The notes: a model not told the origin generated them from the sequence alone. 34,629 nt of DNA from Nautiliaceae bacterium (GCA_027038555.1 JALVVX010000032.1:1-34629), one strand, 5' to 3'. Shown: positions 1-7,477, counted from the first letter of the stretch. Numbers and translations: made by a program.

Positions 1-211
1 CTTTCAAAAGTTTATAAATTACTTCATTAGCTTCGTTTTTTCCCAAAGATTTTGAAATCAAATAATGAATGGTATCAATACTTGAAGCGCACAGATAACC
101 TTTTATTTTATTATTTTCAACTGCACTAAATAACCGGTATATTTCCTTAAAAAAAGGCTCCCTTTCCAAAAAGAAATCAAGTACTACATTTATATCAAAC
201 AAAATTTTCAT
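1..211 (-). CDS. PIN-domain toxin (VapC-like), 3' part outside window
   Basis: Reading leftward from ATG at 211, the visible 70 residues begin MKILFDINVVLDFFLEREP and continue without a stop to the window edge. The opening strand followed by an invariant-type Asp (D6) and a second acidic residue near D12 is how PIN-domain ribonucleases begin. The gene overlaps the preceding antitoxin-like gene by 4 bases (ATGA), the usual layout of a type II toxin-antitoxin pair. By family it would be a Mg-dependent endoribonuclease held inactive by its partner. The rest of the active site lies outside the window, so activity cannot be judged. Confidence 0.75.
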   Translation of the reverse strand, partial: MKILFDINVVLDFFLEREPFFKEIYRLFSAVENNKIKGYLCASSIDTIHYLISKSLGKNEANEVIYKLLK

Positions 212-435
212 AAATATTTATCCTCTATATGTTTACAAAAATCATCTTTATTTAAATTTTTACCTTTTAAAATTCCCGCAAGAGAATTAGTAACAGGTGC
301 ACTTTCTTCTTTTTCGAGCAGTGATTTAAAAAATTCATTTACAATCTTAGAAACACTCGTATTTTTTGATTTAGCATATTTTTTTATTCTTTCAATCAAT
401 TCTTTCTCAGAATAAAGTGTTATTTTAGTATTCAT
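208..435 (-). CDS. Ribbon-helix-helix antitoxin (DUF6364-like)
   Basis: This 75-aa protein starts with a short strand (residues 2-8, NTKITLY) followed by helices around residues 9-20 and 26-41, with SKNTSVSKIVNEFF in the second. That is the N-terminal ribbon-helix-helix pattern of DUF6364-type antitoxins. The C-terminal part (residues 45-75) is charged and probably wraps the toxin. AAGG seven bases ahead of the ATG is a reasonable ribosome binding site. It is the first gene of a two-gene unit with the PIN toxin and probably represses its own promoter, as family members do. The family assignment comes from pattern, not a search. Confidence 0.65.
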   Translation of the reverse strand: MNTKITLYSEKELIERIKKYAKSKNTSVSKIVNEFFKSLLEKEESAPVTNSLAGILKGKNLNKDDFCKHIEDKYL

Positions 436-459
436 CTTTTGCCTTATAGTTTTTCAAAT

Positions 460-465
460 ATTATA
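460..465 (-). promoter_or_regulatory. Candidate -10 element for the toxin-antitoxin pair
   Basis: Read leftward this is TATAAT preceded by TCG, 24 bases ahead of the antitoxin start. No convincing -35 is visible. It lies back to back with the -10 of trmH on the other strand, so the two promoters share about 60 bases. Confidence 0.45.
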
Positions 466-477
466 CGACAAATTTAG

Positions 478-483
478 TATAAT
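478..483 (+). promoter_or_regulatory. Candidate -10 element for trmH
   Basis: TATAAT lies 19 bases ahead of the TTG start of trmH, which implies a leader of only about a dozen bases containing AAAAAGGA. The short leader supports the TTG at 503 over the later in-frame ATG. Confidence 0.45.
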
Positions 484-502
484 TTCAACAAAAAGGACTG
501 AG

Positions 503-1126
503 TTGTATTTAGTAAGCGAAGAAAGACTTAATAAAATGAAAAAAATTCTCCAAACGAGACAGGATACTTTAAGGGTATTTATGGATTATGTATATTCTCC
601 GCATAACCTTGCAGCAATTGTCAGGACATGTGATGCTGTAAATATCGGAAAACTCTATTACAGACATCAAAAACAGGTACGCTTAAACAATGAAATTACA
701 ATGGGAGCCCATAAGTGGATATTTAACGAATACATTGAAGATATTGAAAAATTTTATCAGGATATTAAATCCGAAGGCTATCAGGTGGTTGTAACGCTTC
801 TTGATGAAGATACGGTGGATTTTAGGGAAGTGGATTATACCAAACCGACATTGGTGGTACTTGGGAATGAAGTTGACGGGGCAAGTGAAACAAGCATAAA
901 ATATGCTGATAAAAAAGTAATAATCCCAATGTATGGAATGAGCCAGAGTCTTAATGTCTCAGTTGCAAATGCTGTAATCTTGTATGAAGCCCAGCGCCAA
1001 AGAGCCGCAAAAGGAATGTACGAAACACCTCAGCTCTCACAAGAAACAATAGAAAAAACCCTCAAAAAATGGGCTTATGATGATATTATAGAAAAGGAAT
1101 TAAGAAGAGTTAAACATAAAAATTAA
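503..1126 (+). CDS. trmH: TrmH-type tRNA (guanosine-2'-O)-methyltransferase
   Basis: This 207-aa SPOUT methyltransferase carries the family's three motifs: NLAAIVRTCDA (residues 35-45) with the catalytic-type Asn and Arg, LVVLGNEVDGAS (117-128), and IPMYGMSQSLNVSVANAV (141-158), which forms the SAM-binding knot. The TrmH subfamily methylates the 2'-OH of G18 in tRNA; the closely related 23S rRNA methyltransferase RlmB is less likely because its N-terminal RNA-binding domain is absent. The start is TTG at 503, with AAAAGGA just upstream; the next in-frame ATG is residue 12. Its stop codon overlaps the last codons of the convergent lipoprotein gene. Confidence 0.85.
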   Translation: MYLVSEERLNKMKKILQTRQDTLRVFMDYVYSPHNLAAIVRTCDAVNIGKLYYRHQKQVRLNNEITMGAHKWIFNEYIEDIEKFYQDIKSEGYQVVVTLLDEDTVDFREVDYTKPTLVVLGNEVDGASETSIKYADKKVIIPMYGMSQSLNVSVANAVILYEAQRQRAAKGMYETPQLSQETIEKTLKKWAYDDIIEKELRRVKHKN

Positions 1127-1266
1127 TGCTCTTTATCTAAATCCCTCCATGCCTTATTGGCATCTTGTTTTTGTTGATAGATTGAATTATCTTTTTTTAT
1201 AATAACCTTTGAACCACATCCCGTAAAAATAAAAATACCAAGTCCTATTAAAAACAATTTTTTCAT
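1123..1266 (-). CDS. Small lipoprotein, 47 aa
   Basis: A short ORF starting MKKLFLIGLGIFIFTGCGSK. It has a positively charged start, a hydrophobic core (residues 4-14) and a lipobox FTGC with C17 as the lipid attachment site, leaving a mature peptide of about 31 residues rich in Lys, Asp and Gln. A strong AGGAGG lies four bases ahead of the ATG, which supports real translation. It is last in the minus-strand operon after the metallo-hydrolase (8-base gap) and its end overlaps the end of trmH by 4 bases. No function can be assigned. It is small enough to be missed by automatic annotation. Confidence 0.7.
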   Translation of the reverse strand: MKKLFLIGLGIFIFTGCGSKVIIKKDNSIYQQKQDANKAWRDLDKEH

Positions 1267-1274
1267 ATTTCCTC

Positions 1275-1970
1275 CTAAAATTCAATTATTCTTCCTACCC
1301 CTCCCGGAATATAATTTTCTCTGTAAGCTTCTTTAAACATTTCAATAGCCAAATCTCCCGTGCAATGAGTCGGAGTCACATACTCAACTCCTAAATTTTT
1401 CATCTCTTTTACAATTTCAATTATCTCTTCTTCACTGCTTCTCATAAGATGAAATCCACCTATTGCATAAAGGATAGGTTTGTTTAAAATCTCTTTTGCC
1501 CTTTTTACTATATTTGTTATCCCTGGATGAGAACATCCCACCACAACAATACCAAATTCTCCTTCATCTATCACTAAACTATGCTCTCCAATAGGATGCA
1601 TTACGCCCGTGGAATAAAAATTATCAAAAAGTTTTCTCGGATATTCATTTATTACTTTTACTTCCTTGCTAAGTCTTTTTAAATCTCTAATATAAAGCGA
1701 AGATAGACTATCGGGCAAATAAAGAATTAAATTTCTATTTACATCAACAACAGAATCAATTCCTCCTATATGGTCCCAATGAGGATGGGATATAAAAAGA
1801 TATTCCAACTTTTCAATATCAAATCCCATCTTTACCATATTTCTAATAAGAGCTCTTCCATTGCTTCCTGTATCAAATAAAAAATTGTCATTTATCATAC
1901 AAGAAAATCCCCAAAAGCTCTCTAATTTTTCATTTGCTTTGTAGTTATCAAATACTATTGAAAATCTCAC
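1275..1970 (-). CDS. MBL-fold metallo-hydrolase (COG1237-like)
   Basis: This 231-aa metallo-beta-lactamase-fold protein has the metal motif SHPHWDH (H62, H64, D66, H67), then GCSHPG near residue 145, GGFHLM and a late TPTHCTGD containing a further His. This pattern fits the COG1237 group, often labelled 7,8-dihydropterin-6-methyl-4-(ribofuranosyl)aminobenzene phosphate synthase-like because of its archaeal relatives; the substrate here is unknown. The start is GTG at 1970 and overlaps the stop of the preceding 57-aa gene as GTGA, indicating translational coupling. It is part of the DUF493-pyrC operon, with no obvious link to pyrimidine synthesis. Confidence 0.8.
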   Translation of the reverse strand: MRFSIVFDNYKANEKLESFWGFSCMINDNFLFDTGSNGRALIRNMVKMGFDIEKLEYLFISHPHWDHIGGIDSVVDVNRNLILYLPDSLSSLYIRDLKRLSKEVKVINEYPRKLFDNFYSTGVMHPIGEHSLVIDEGEFGIVVVGCSHPGITNIVKRAKEILNKPILYAIGGFHLMRSSEEEIIEIVKEMKNLGVEYVTPTHCTGDLAIEMFKEAYRENYIPGGVGRIIEF

Positions 1971-2140
1971 TTTTTATCCCTTATTACCTTAAAAGCACCA
2001 CCATCGCACTTTTTAATTTCAAATTTTAAATCATCAAAACTTTTACCATAAAAATTTTTGACGCATTCAAATTCTTCAACAATTTCAAGATGTTTTTCAA
2101 ACCACTCTTCGTGTTCACTTACTAAATTATCAAACAGCAT
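1967..2140 (-). CDS. Hypothetical 57-aa protein coupled to pyrC
   Basis: This short ORF begins MLFDNLVSEHEEWFEKHLE and ends GGAFKVIRDKK. Its ATG lies inside the last codons of pyrC (11-base overlap) and its stop overlaps the GTG start of the metallo-hydrolase by 4 bases, so it fills the space between two certain genes exactly. That fit is the main evidence that it is real. It is mostly charged and helical, with two Cys (C26, C45), no signal peptide and no membrane segment, so it is probably cytosolic. I do not recognise a family. Confidence 0.65.
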   Translation of the reverse strand: MLFDNLVSEHEEWFEKHLEIVEEFECVKNFYGKSFDDLKFEIKKCDGGAFKVIRDKK

Positions 2141-3104
2141 TTTTTACTTTATATCTAAATTTTTTACCCGCCCACATAGGTTTAATATCTCCTACAATAT
2201 AAGGAGCAATCCATTCTTCTTCTATAAGTTCAACTTGTCTTTCAGGCAGATTCAAATTAAAGTTTTCTCTTGCGTTATCGCTTATAAATTTTTGAAAAGT
2301 CTCATTATCTCCTTCAAAAAATTCGGCAAGTGCCGGCAGTATCACAGGAGCAGAAAATACTCCGGCGGCTCCTTTTAGTTTATTTTTAATCGGATGAGGT
2401 GCTGAATCGCTTCCGAACATAATTTTTTTATGTCCGCTTTTTACAAATTTTTGAATTTCCATTTTATCTTTTGGTGTTTTTATAATTGGTTTACAAAAAT
2501 AGTGAGGATTAAGCATTCCGCCTGCCACATCATCAAGTGTAAGAAGCAGATGATGAAGTGTTACAGTTGCATATAAATTTTCATATTCATCAAGCAAGCT
2601 AAGCAAATCAGCAGTTCCAACATGTTCCATTATGACTTTAAGTTTTGGAAAATCAATAGCTAATTTTTTATAAACAGCTCCAAATTCTCTTTCCCTATCA
2701 AGCACAAATCCGTTTGTTTCACCATGAACTGAGAGAGGAATATCAAGCTCTTGCATAATTTCAAGCACCGGATAGATAGCTTCTATTGATTTAACTCCGT
2801 TTTCAGAATTAGTAGTAATTCCCGCAGGATAAAGCTTTATAGCAAAAATATCTTCTGAAAGGTCTAAAAGTTCTTCTTCAGTATATTCTCTCATAAAAAG
2901 ATTCATAAGAGGAGTGAAATTCTCGCTATTTTCTAAGATTTCGGCTTTGTAACTTTCAAGTTTTTCTCTGTTATCCACAGGAGGAATAAGATTTGGCATT
3001 ATAACAGCCGCGGCAAACTGATTTGTGGTATAAGGAATAACATCTTTTAGTATTTTACCTTCTCTTAAATGCAGATGCATATCAATTGGAGTATTAAGTA
3101 TCAT
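2130..3104 (-). CDS. pyrC: Dihydroorotase, PyrC type
   Basis: This 324-aa dihydroorotase interconverts N-carbamoyl-aspartate and dihydroorotate in de novo pyrimidine synthesis. The zinc ligands are visible: DMHLHLR (H10, H12), K90 in FAIKLYPAG as the carbamylated lysine, H127 in SVHGET, H161 in IMEHVGT and D234 in FGSDSAPH. Length and motif order fit the short PyrC type found in enterobacteria and Campylobacterota. It follows the DUF493 gene by 18 bases and overlaps the 57-aa gene downstream. Its probable promoter is the TGATATAAT ahead of the DUF493 gene. Confidence 0.93.
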   Translation of the reverse strand: MILNTPIDMHLHLREGKILKDVIPYTTNQFAAAVIMPNLIPPVDNREKLESYKAEILENSENFTPLMNLFMREYTEEELLDLSEDIFAIKLYPAGITTNSENGVKSIEAIYPVLEIMQELDIPLSVHGETNGFVLDREREFGAVYKKLAIDFPKLKVIMEHVGTADLLSLLDEYENLYATVTLHHLLLTLDDVAGGMLNPHYFCKPIIKTPKDKMEIQKFVKSGHKKIMFGSDSAPHPIKNKLKGAAGVFSAPVILPALAEFFEGDNETFQKFISDNARENFNLNLPERQVELIEEEWIAPYIVGDIKPMWAGKKFRYKVKNAV

Positions 3105-3122
3105 AGTAAGCCTTTTTTATAA

Positions 3123-3368
3123 TTATAAAACAAATTTTATATCTTTGTGCTGTTGAAGTCTCTTAAAAAACTCATTTCTTTCTTCTTCGCTTGTTACATA
3201 CGCTTCAAATTTTTGTGAATGGTATTTACCATGTGAATTGTTATCTTCCACTTTACATTCCTGATTGTCAATACACTCTTTCACAGCCGCCCTCATTTTT
3301 TCTTTATCTTCTCCTATTATTCTAAATCCCCACATTCTCGGATATTCTATTTTTTTTTCATTAGACAT
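3123..3368 (-). CDS. DUF493 family protein (HP0495/YbeD-like)
   Basis: This 81-aa protein has the DUF493 layout: an N-terminal strand YPRMWGFRIIGED, a helix with a conserved-type Cys (MRAAVKECI), and a closing strand-helix pair, giving a ferredoxin-like ACT-type fold. Relatives include E. coli YbeD and H. pylori HP0495; their molecular role is not settled. A good SD (AGGAG) lies ahead of the ATG. It is the first gene of the leftward operon with pyrC. Confidence 0.75.
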   Translation of the reverse strand: MSNEKKIEYPRMWGFRIIGEDKEKMRAAVKECIDNQECKVEDNNSHGKYHSQKFEAYVTSEEERNEFFKRLQQHKDIKFVL

Positions 3369-3389
3369 ATATACTCCTTTTTTATATTA

Positions 3390-3398
3390 ATTATATCA
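3390..3398 (-). promoter_or_regulatory. Extended -10 promoter of the DUF493-pyrC operon
   Basis: Read leftward this is TGATATAAT, a perfect TGnTATAAT extended -10, 21 bases ahead of the first start codon. AAATTT tracts lie upstream, and no -35 hexamer is apparent. Confidence 0.6.
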
Positions 3399-3460
3399 AA
3401 TTTTTAAGGAAAGTTTAAGTTTTAAAAGAAGGAAAAGTGAGAAGTTAAAAATTCCCGTTT

Positions 3461-5431
3461 TTACATAAAGTAAACTACCGGGACTATTGTAGGATATTTT
3501 TTTGTTTTTCTAAACACATGCTTTCTGATGACGTTTCTAAGTTCGTTTTCAAAAATTCTGTTTTTTTCATATACATAATCTTTTGCATGGTCTATATAAT
3601 TTACAAGCAAATCTTCCATCTCTTTTGCAAATACTTTATCTTCTTTATCCGCAATAATTCCGTATGTAGTAACCCTAGGTCTTGCTATAAGTTTTTTGTT
3701 TTTCTTATCAACCTGGGCTACTATCATAATAATACCCTCATTTGCAAGTTTTTGTCTGTCAATTACCACATCATTTTCAATCTGTTCGTTAATTTGATTG
3801 TCTATATAAATTTTTCCTGTCGGAACATTTTTAACTTTTCTGACTCTTTTTGGTGTTATTTCCCACTGTTCCCCATCTTCCATCACAAAAATATTTTCTT
3901 CCGGAATATCTACACTCAGAGCCGTTTCTCTGTGTTTCATAAGGTGATTGTATTCACCGTGAACCGGGAAGAAATATTTTGGTTTAGTAAGTCTTAACAT
4001 AAGTTTTTGCTCTTCCTGGCTTGCATGACCTGAAACATGAATTTCACTGAAATCATGATATGCTACTTTTGCACCCTTTTTCATTAAAAAGTTAATAAGC
4101 TGTGATACAGTAGGTTCATTTCCAGGAATTGCTTTTGCACTGATAATAATCTGGTCGCCTTCTTTAATTTTTACGTGTCTGTGCTCATCAATAGCCATTC
4201 TATAAAGCGCGCTCATACTCTCACCCTGGCTTCCTGTCGTAATAATCAAAATCTCTTCGTCTTGGTATTTTCCTATTTCATACGGGTCTATAAAAATATC
4301 GCGAGGAAGTTTTATATATCCTAAATCCATTGCTACATTCAGGTTTTGTTCCATACTTCTTCCGATAATACATACTTTTCTTCCAAATTTAATACCCGTA
4401 GCAATTGCCTGATAAACTCTATGAATATTGGAAGAGAATGTAGACATAATAACTCTTCCTTTTGTTTTCATAAATAAATCTTCAAATGTTTTTCCAACTA
4501 CACTTTCACTTGGAGTTACTCCCGGTTTATATGAATTCGTTGAATCACTAAACAGAGCCAATACGCCTTTTTCTCCATAATATGCAAGTCTGTGTAAATC
4601 AGGTGCATATCCGTCAATTGGTGTATGGTCTATTTTGAAATCACCTGTATGGATAATAGTCCCAACCGGTGTTTGAATAGCAAGAGAAGAAGCGTCAATA
4701 ATTGAATGGGTCATATGAATCCACTCTATTTTAAAATCCCCTATTTGGATAGGGGTTCTTTTTTTTACACTTCTAAAATAACTTCTATATTGAAGAAGTT
4801 TATGCTCTTTAAATTTGTTTTCTATCATTGCAAGAGGCAAACTTGTCCCATAAATTGGAAATTGCATCTCTTTAAATAGATATGGAACTGCCCCGATATG
4901 ATCTTCATGACCGTGAGTAATAATAAGACCTTTAATTTTATGTCTTATTTCTCTAAGATATGAAAAATCAGGAATTAAAATATCAACTCCGTGCATATCT
5001 TCATTTGGAAAGCTCATCCCACAATCAATTACTATCGCGCTGTTTTCTGTTTCAAGAACCGCGCAGTTTCCGCCTATTTCATCAAGACCTCCAAGAGGAG
5101 TAAATTTAACCCATCCTTTTGAATTTGTATCTATTTTATTAAAACATGAAAGTCTTGATTGATGTATTTTTTCATTTTCATCAAATGCTTTGTTTAAATC
5201 TTTAAACCATACAAAATTTTTAGGGTCTATTTTTTTATTTTGTTGTTGCATCGGATATTTTTTTTGAGGTCTGTTACCATTCTTTTTTATATTATTTTGA
5301 TTATTTTGCGAATTAAAAATCTTTTCATTTTTTCTTTCATAATTTGAAACTGTTTTTTCAGTTTCATTTTTCAAATTCTCTTCTACTGTATTTTTAATTG
5401 CTTGTTCAAGATTTGTTTGTTCTTTTTCCAT
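3461..5431 (-). CDS. rnj: Ribonuclease J with N-terminal extension
   Basis: This 656-aa RNase J combines 5'-exonuclease and endonuclease activity in mRNA turnover and rRNA maturation. The beta-lactamase core begins near residue 108 (VKFTPLGGLDEIGGN) with zinc motif ITHGHEDH (H173, H175, D177, H178); a later HVSGHAS and the FFPVHGEY motif mark the beta-CASP region. Residues 1-105 form a basic, Gln/Asn/Lys-rich, probably disordered extension, a feature also of H. pylori RNase J. The open frame runs further upstream, but ATG at 5431 has AAAGGAG eight bases ahead and the extra residues would be ksgA sequence. It overlaps the 3' end of ksgA by 26 bases. Confidence 0.93.
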   Translation of the reverse strand: MEKEQTNLEQAIKNTVEENLKNETEKTVSNYERKNEKIFNSQNNQNNIKKNGNRPQKKYPMQQQNKKIDPKNFVWFKDLNKAFDENEKIHQSRLSCFNKIDTNSKGWVKFTPLGGLDEIGGNCAVLETENSAIVIDCGMSFPNEDMHGVDILIPDFSYLREIRHKIKGLIITHGHEDHIGAVPYLFKEMQFPIYGTSLPLAMIENKFKEHKLLQYRSYFRSVKKRTPIQIGDFKIEWIHMTHSIIDASSLAIQTPVGTIIHTGDFKIDHTPIDGYAPDLHRLAYYGEKGVLALFSDSTNSYKPGVTPSESVVGKTFEDLFMKTKGRVIMSTFSSNIHRVYQAIATGIKFGRKVCIIGRSMEQNLNVAMDLGYIKLPRDIFIDPYEIGKYQDEEILIITTGSQGESMSALYRMAIDEHRHVKIKEGDQIIISAKAIPGNEPTVSQLINFLMKKGAKVAYHDFSEIHVSGHASQEEQKLMLRLTKPKYFFPVHGEYNHLMKHRETALSVDIPEENIFVMEDGEQWEITPKRVRKVKNVPTGKIYIDNQINEQIENDVVIDRQKLANEGIIMIVAQVDKKNKKLIARPRVTTYGIIADKEDKVFAKEMEDLLVNYIDHAKDYVYEKNRIFENELRNVIRKHVFRKTKKYPTIVPVVYFM

Positions 5432-6176
5432 CTTTACTCCTTTCTGTGGCCAATTCAGAAAAGAGCCGGAAAAAAGCAGAGCCGTCAACCTGGTGAGGTC
5501 TTACAGTGTCTTTAAGTTCGAACTTGGAAGGGTCGAACTTGTAAAGAGCAGATAAATTTTTTTTGAGTGTTTTTCTTGGATTGGCAAAAGCCACTTTTAA
5601 AAATTTTGCAAAATTCTCATCATAAGTATCTTTGAATTTTTCAAATAAAATCACACTGCTTGTCACCTTCGGAGCAGGTACAAATGCTCCGGGAGGCACA
5701 TCAAAAAGTTTTTTTACATTTGCAACACTCTGTGCCAAAATCGCTAATGAAGAATAATTTTTATCACCAGGTTTGGCTGAAAATTTATCTGCAACTTCTT
5801 TTTGTATCAACACTAATATATTTTGAGCGTTTTTATCTTTTAGCGCTCTTAGGATTATATTCGTAGCAATATAGTATGGCAGATTTGCTATTAAATCATA
5901 TTTTTCTTCTGCCAAACTATTTTGCCAATAATCCAAAACATCACCACATTTTAATTCTAAATTTGGAAATTTTTCTTTCAAAATTTCACACAAATCTCTA
6001 TCTATTTCTACTGCCAGAACTCTTCTTTTTTCCAGCAACTTTTCTGTTAAATCGCCTAACCCAGGCCCAATTTCTATTACAAGATTTTGTGTATTGGGCA
6101 TCGATTCGACGATTTTGTTCAAATAATGTCTATCTTTTAAAAAATTTTGGCCAAACTGTTTCTTTGCCTTGATTAT
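5406..6176 (-). CDS. ksgA: 16S rRNA dimethyladenosine transferase KsgA, non-canonical start
   Basis: KsgA dimethylates A1518 and A1519 of 16S rRNA late in small-subunit assembly. Seen: the SAM motif IEIGPGLGDL, the catalytic NLPYY, and PPGAFVPAPKVTSSV. The first standard start codon (TTG at 6122) would cut off the family's N-terminal motif. Upstream in the same frame are codons for IIKAKKQFGQNFLKDRHYL, which match the usual MxKAKKxxGQNFLxD start. Between that motif and the preceding in-frame stop (6189-6191) there is no ATG, GTG or TTG. AAAGGA stands six bases before ATA at 6176, so ATA (or ATC at 6173) is the best start, giving 256 aa. A sequencing error is the alternative. Confidence 0.85.
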   Translation of the reverse strand: MIKAKKQFGQNFLKDRHYLNKIVESMPNTQNLVIEIGPGLGDLTEKLLEKRRVLAVEIDRDLCEILKEKFPNLELKCGDVLDYWQNSLAEEKYDLIANLPYYIATNIILRALKDKNAQNILVLIQKEVADKFSAKPGDKNYSSLAILAQSVANVKKLFDVPPGAFVPAPKVTSSVILFEKFKDTYDENFAKFLKVAFANPRKTLKKNLSALYKFDPSKFELKDTVRPHQVDGSAFFRLFSELATERSKDGKRTNKS

Positions 6177-6203
6177 ACCATATCCTTTTCAAATTTTGTT
6201 AAA

Positions 6204-6212
6204 ATTATAACA
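6204..6212 (-). promoter_or_regulatory. Extended -10 promoter of ksgA
   Basis: Read leftward this is TGTTATAAT, a perfect TGnTATAAT. A transcript starting about seven bases later would carry AAAAGGA and then ATA/ATC, so the leader includes the proposed non-canonical start. A second TATAAT (6172-6177) lies across the proposed start codons and could instead drive a TTG-started product. Confidence 0.5.
6206..6211 (+). promoter_or_regulatory. Candidate -10 of hisF
   Basis: TATAAC, 17 bases ahead of the hisF start and overlapping the ksgA -10 on the opposite strand. An AAAAAAGG ribosome binding site follows directly, so the leader would be very short. Confidence 0.35.
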
Positions 6213-6228
6213 AAAAAGGTAATTTTTA

Positions 6229-6990
6229 ATGGAATATTTTGCTAAAAGGATAATTCCCTGCCTTGACGTTAAAAACGGAAGAGTTGTAAAAGGTGTCAAT
6301 TTTGAAGGTCTGCGCGATGCGGGAGATCCTGTCGAAGCCGCTATCAGATACAATAAAGAAGGTGCGGATGAGCTTACTTTTCTTGATATCACGGCAAGCT
6401 ATGAAGGCAGAAAACCAATAGTCGATATTGTAAAAAAAGTGGCAAAAGAAGTTTTCATACCTTTAACTGTTGGTGGAGGAATAAGCTCATTAAGCGATAT
6501 TTATGACTTGCTAAATGTTGGGTGTGATAAAGTATCTATAAATTCAGCTGCTGTAAAAAGACCTGATTTTATAAACGAAGGGGCAAAAAGATTCGGAAGT
6601 CAATGTATTGTCGTGGCAATTGATGTAAAGAAAAAACCTGACGGGAAATGGAATGTATATATAAAAGGTGGAAGAGTTGATACTGGACTTGATGCTATTG
6701 AATGGGCAAAAGAAGTGGTAGAAAGAGGTGCCGGGGAAATACTTCTGACATCAATGGATACGGACGGAACAAAAGCGGGTTTTGATATAGAAATTACCGA
6801 AAAAATTTCTAAACTTGTAAATGTGCCTGTTATTGCAAGTGGAGGTGCAGGTAAAATGGAACATTTTAAAGAAGTTTTTGAACACTCTGCCGATGCCGCA
6901 CTTGCCGCAAGTATATTTCATTTCCGAGAAATTGATATAATGGATTTAAAAAAATATCTAAAAAATGAAGGAATAAGTGTAAGACTGTAA
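6229..6990 (+). CDS. hisF: Imidazole glycerol phosphate synthase cyclase subunit HisF
   Basis: This 253-aa TIM-barrel subunit uses ammonia from HisH to form imidazole glycerol phosphate and AICAR in histidine synthesis. The catalytic Asp pair is visible as D13 in [14 protein letters not shown] and D132 in VVAIDVKKK. Phosphate-binding loops are VGGGISS (81-87) and [16 protein letters not shown] precedes the ATG by eight bases. No hisH or other his gene is near, so the pathway is dispersed, as is common in this phylum. It probably starts the rightward unit running through rlmN. Confidence 0.95.
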   Translation: MEYFAKRIIPCLDVKNGRVVKGVNFEGLRDAGDPVEAAIRYNKEGADELTFLDITASYEGRKPIVDIVKKVAKEVFIPLTVGGGISSLSDIYDLLNVGCDKVSINSAAVKRPDFINEGAKRFGSQCIVVAIDVKKKPDGKWNVYIKGGRVDTGLDAIEWAKEVVERGAGEILLTSMDTDGTKAGFDIEITEKISKLVNVPVIASGGAGKMEHFKEVFEHSADAALAASIFHFREIDIMDLKKYLKNEGISVRL

Positions 6991-7009
6991 AAATGGAAAA
7001 TGTAAAATG
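6990..7009 (+). repeat. Mini-ORF leader motif, copy 1
   Basis: The gene starting at 7007 is preceded by AAAATGGAAAATGTAAAATG. It contains a five-codon frame ATG GAA AAT GTA AAA TGA whose stop overlaps the real start. Near-identical leaders precede the genes at 7496 and 29554. The embedded TGGA may act as a weak ribosome binding site. Confidence 0.5.
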
Positions 7010-7450
7010 AAAAATGTAAAATTACTTTTAATATTAATAATATTATTTTTACCATTGTTTGCATTTAAGGTTGAATTTACAAAAGTTTATAAAGAATATA
7101 TTATTCCAAAACAAGAAGCTATATTTATCAAAACTCATAAAAACGATTTAACTTTTCCTTTTAAATTTTATAAAGTAAAAAACGGTTATATTTTAATTGG
7201 AGATATGCAGCAAATCAATGAATATTTAGATAATGAATTTTATGCACCTGATGATACCGAGTTTCGAAACATCAAAATAGCAATTGTCGATATGGATAAA
7301 ATCCAATATAAAATTATTCGAAAAATTAATAAAATATATAAAAAATGTGAAATTAAAAAAGTTATTTTCCTATCACCAGATGAAGAAAAAATCATTTTTA
7401 AACCACAAACTATTTCAACCAGATATAAAATAATGCTGGAATGTAAATAA
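7007..7450 (+). CDS. Hypothetical secreted or membrane-anchored protein
   Basis: This 147-aa protein begins MKNVKLLLILIILFLPLFAF, a basic start and hydrophobic stretch to about residue 19, typical of a signal peptide or N-terminal anchor. The remainder is rich in Lys, Ile and aromatic residues, apparently mostly beta-strand, with two Cys (C113 and C146) that could form a disulfide in the periplasm. I do not recognise a domain. It lies 16 bases after hisF and directly before a parS site. Its leader is the recurring ATGGAAAAT motif rather than a normal SD. Confidence 0.7.
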   Translation: MKNVKLLLILIILFLPLFAFKVEFTKVYKEYIIPKQEAIFIKTHKNDLTFPFKFYKVKNGYILIGDMQQINEYLDNEFYAPDDTEFRNIKIAIVDMDKIQYKIIRKINKIYKKCEIKKVIFLSPDEEKIIFKPQTISTRYKIMLECK

Positions 7451-7466
7451 TGTTTCACGTGAAACA
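7451..7466. promoter_or_regulatory. parS: parS site 1 (ParB/Spo0J binding)
   Basis: TGTTTCACGTGAAACA is a perfect 16-base palindrome matching the chromosomal parS consensus TGTTNCACGTGAAACA. It begins at the base after the stop codon of the 147-aa gene. It should nucleate ParB spreading for chromosome segregation; the parAB genes themselves are outside the window. Confidence 0.93.
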
Positions 7467-7477
7467 AATTATATATA

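Noticed and set aside
2058-2378. 106-codon plus-strand frame
   Set aside because: It is antisense to pyrC and the 57-aa gene, with a Ser/Phe-rich composition typical of a shadow frame.
3518-3997. Long open frame on the plus strand
   Set aside because: It is antisense to the certain RNase J gene, has a low-complexity Phe/Ile-rich translation and no ribosome site.
5432-5488. Nineteen extra N-terminal residues for RNase J
   Set aside because: They would lie within ksgA coding sequence. ATG 5431 has a strong AAAGGAG ahead.
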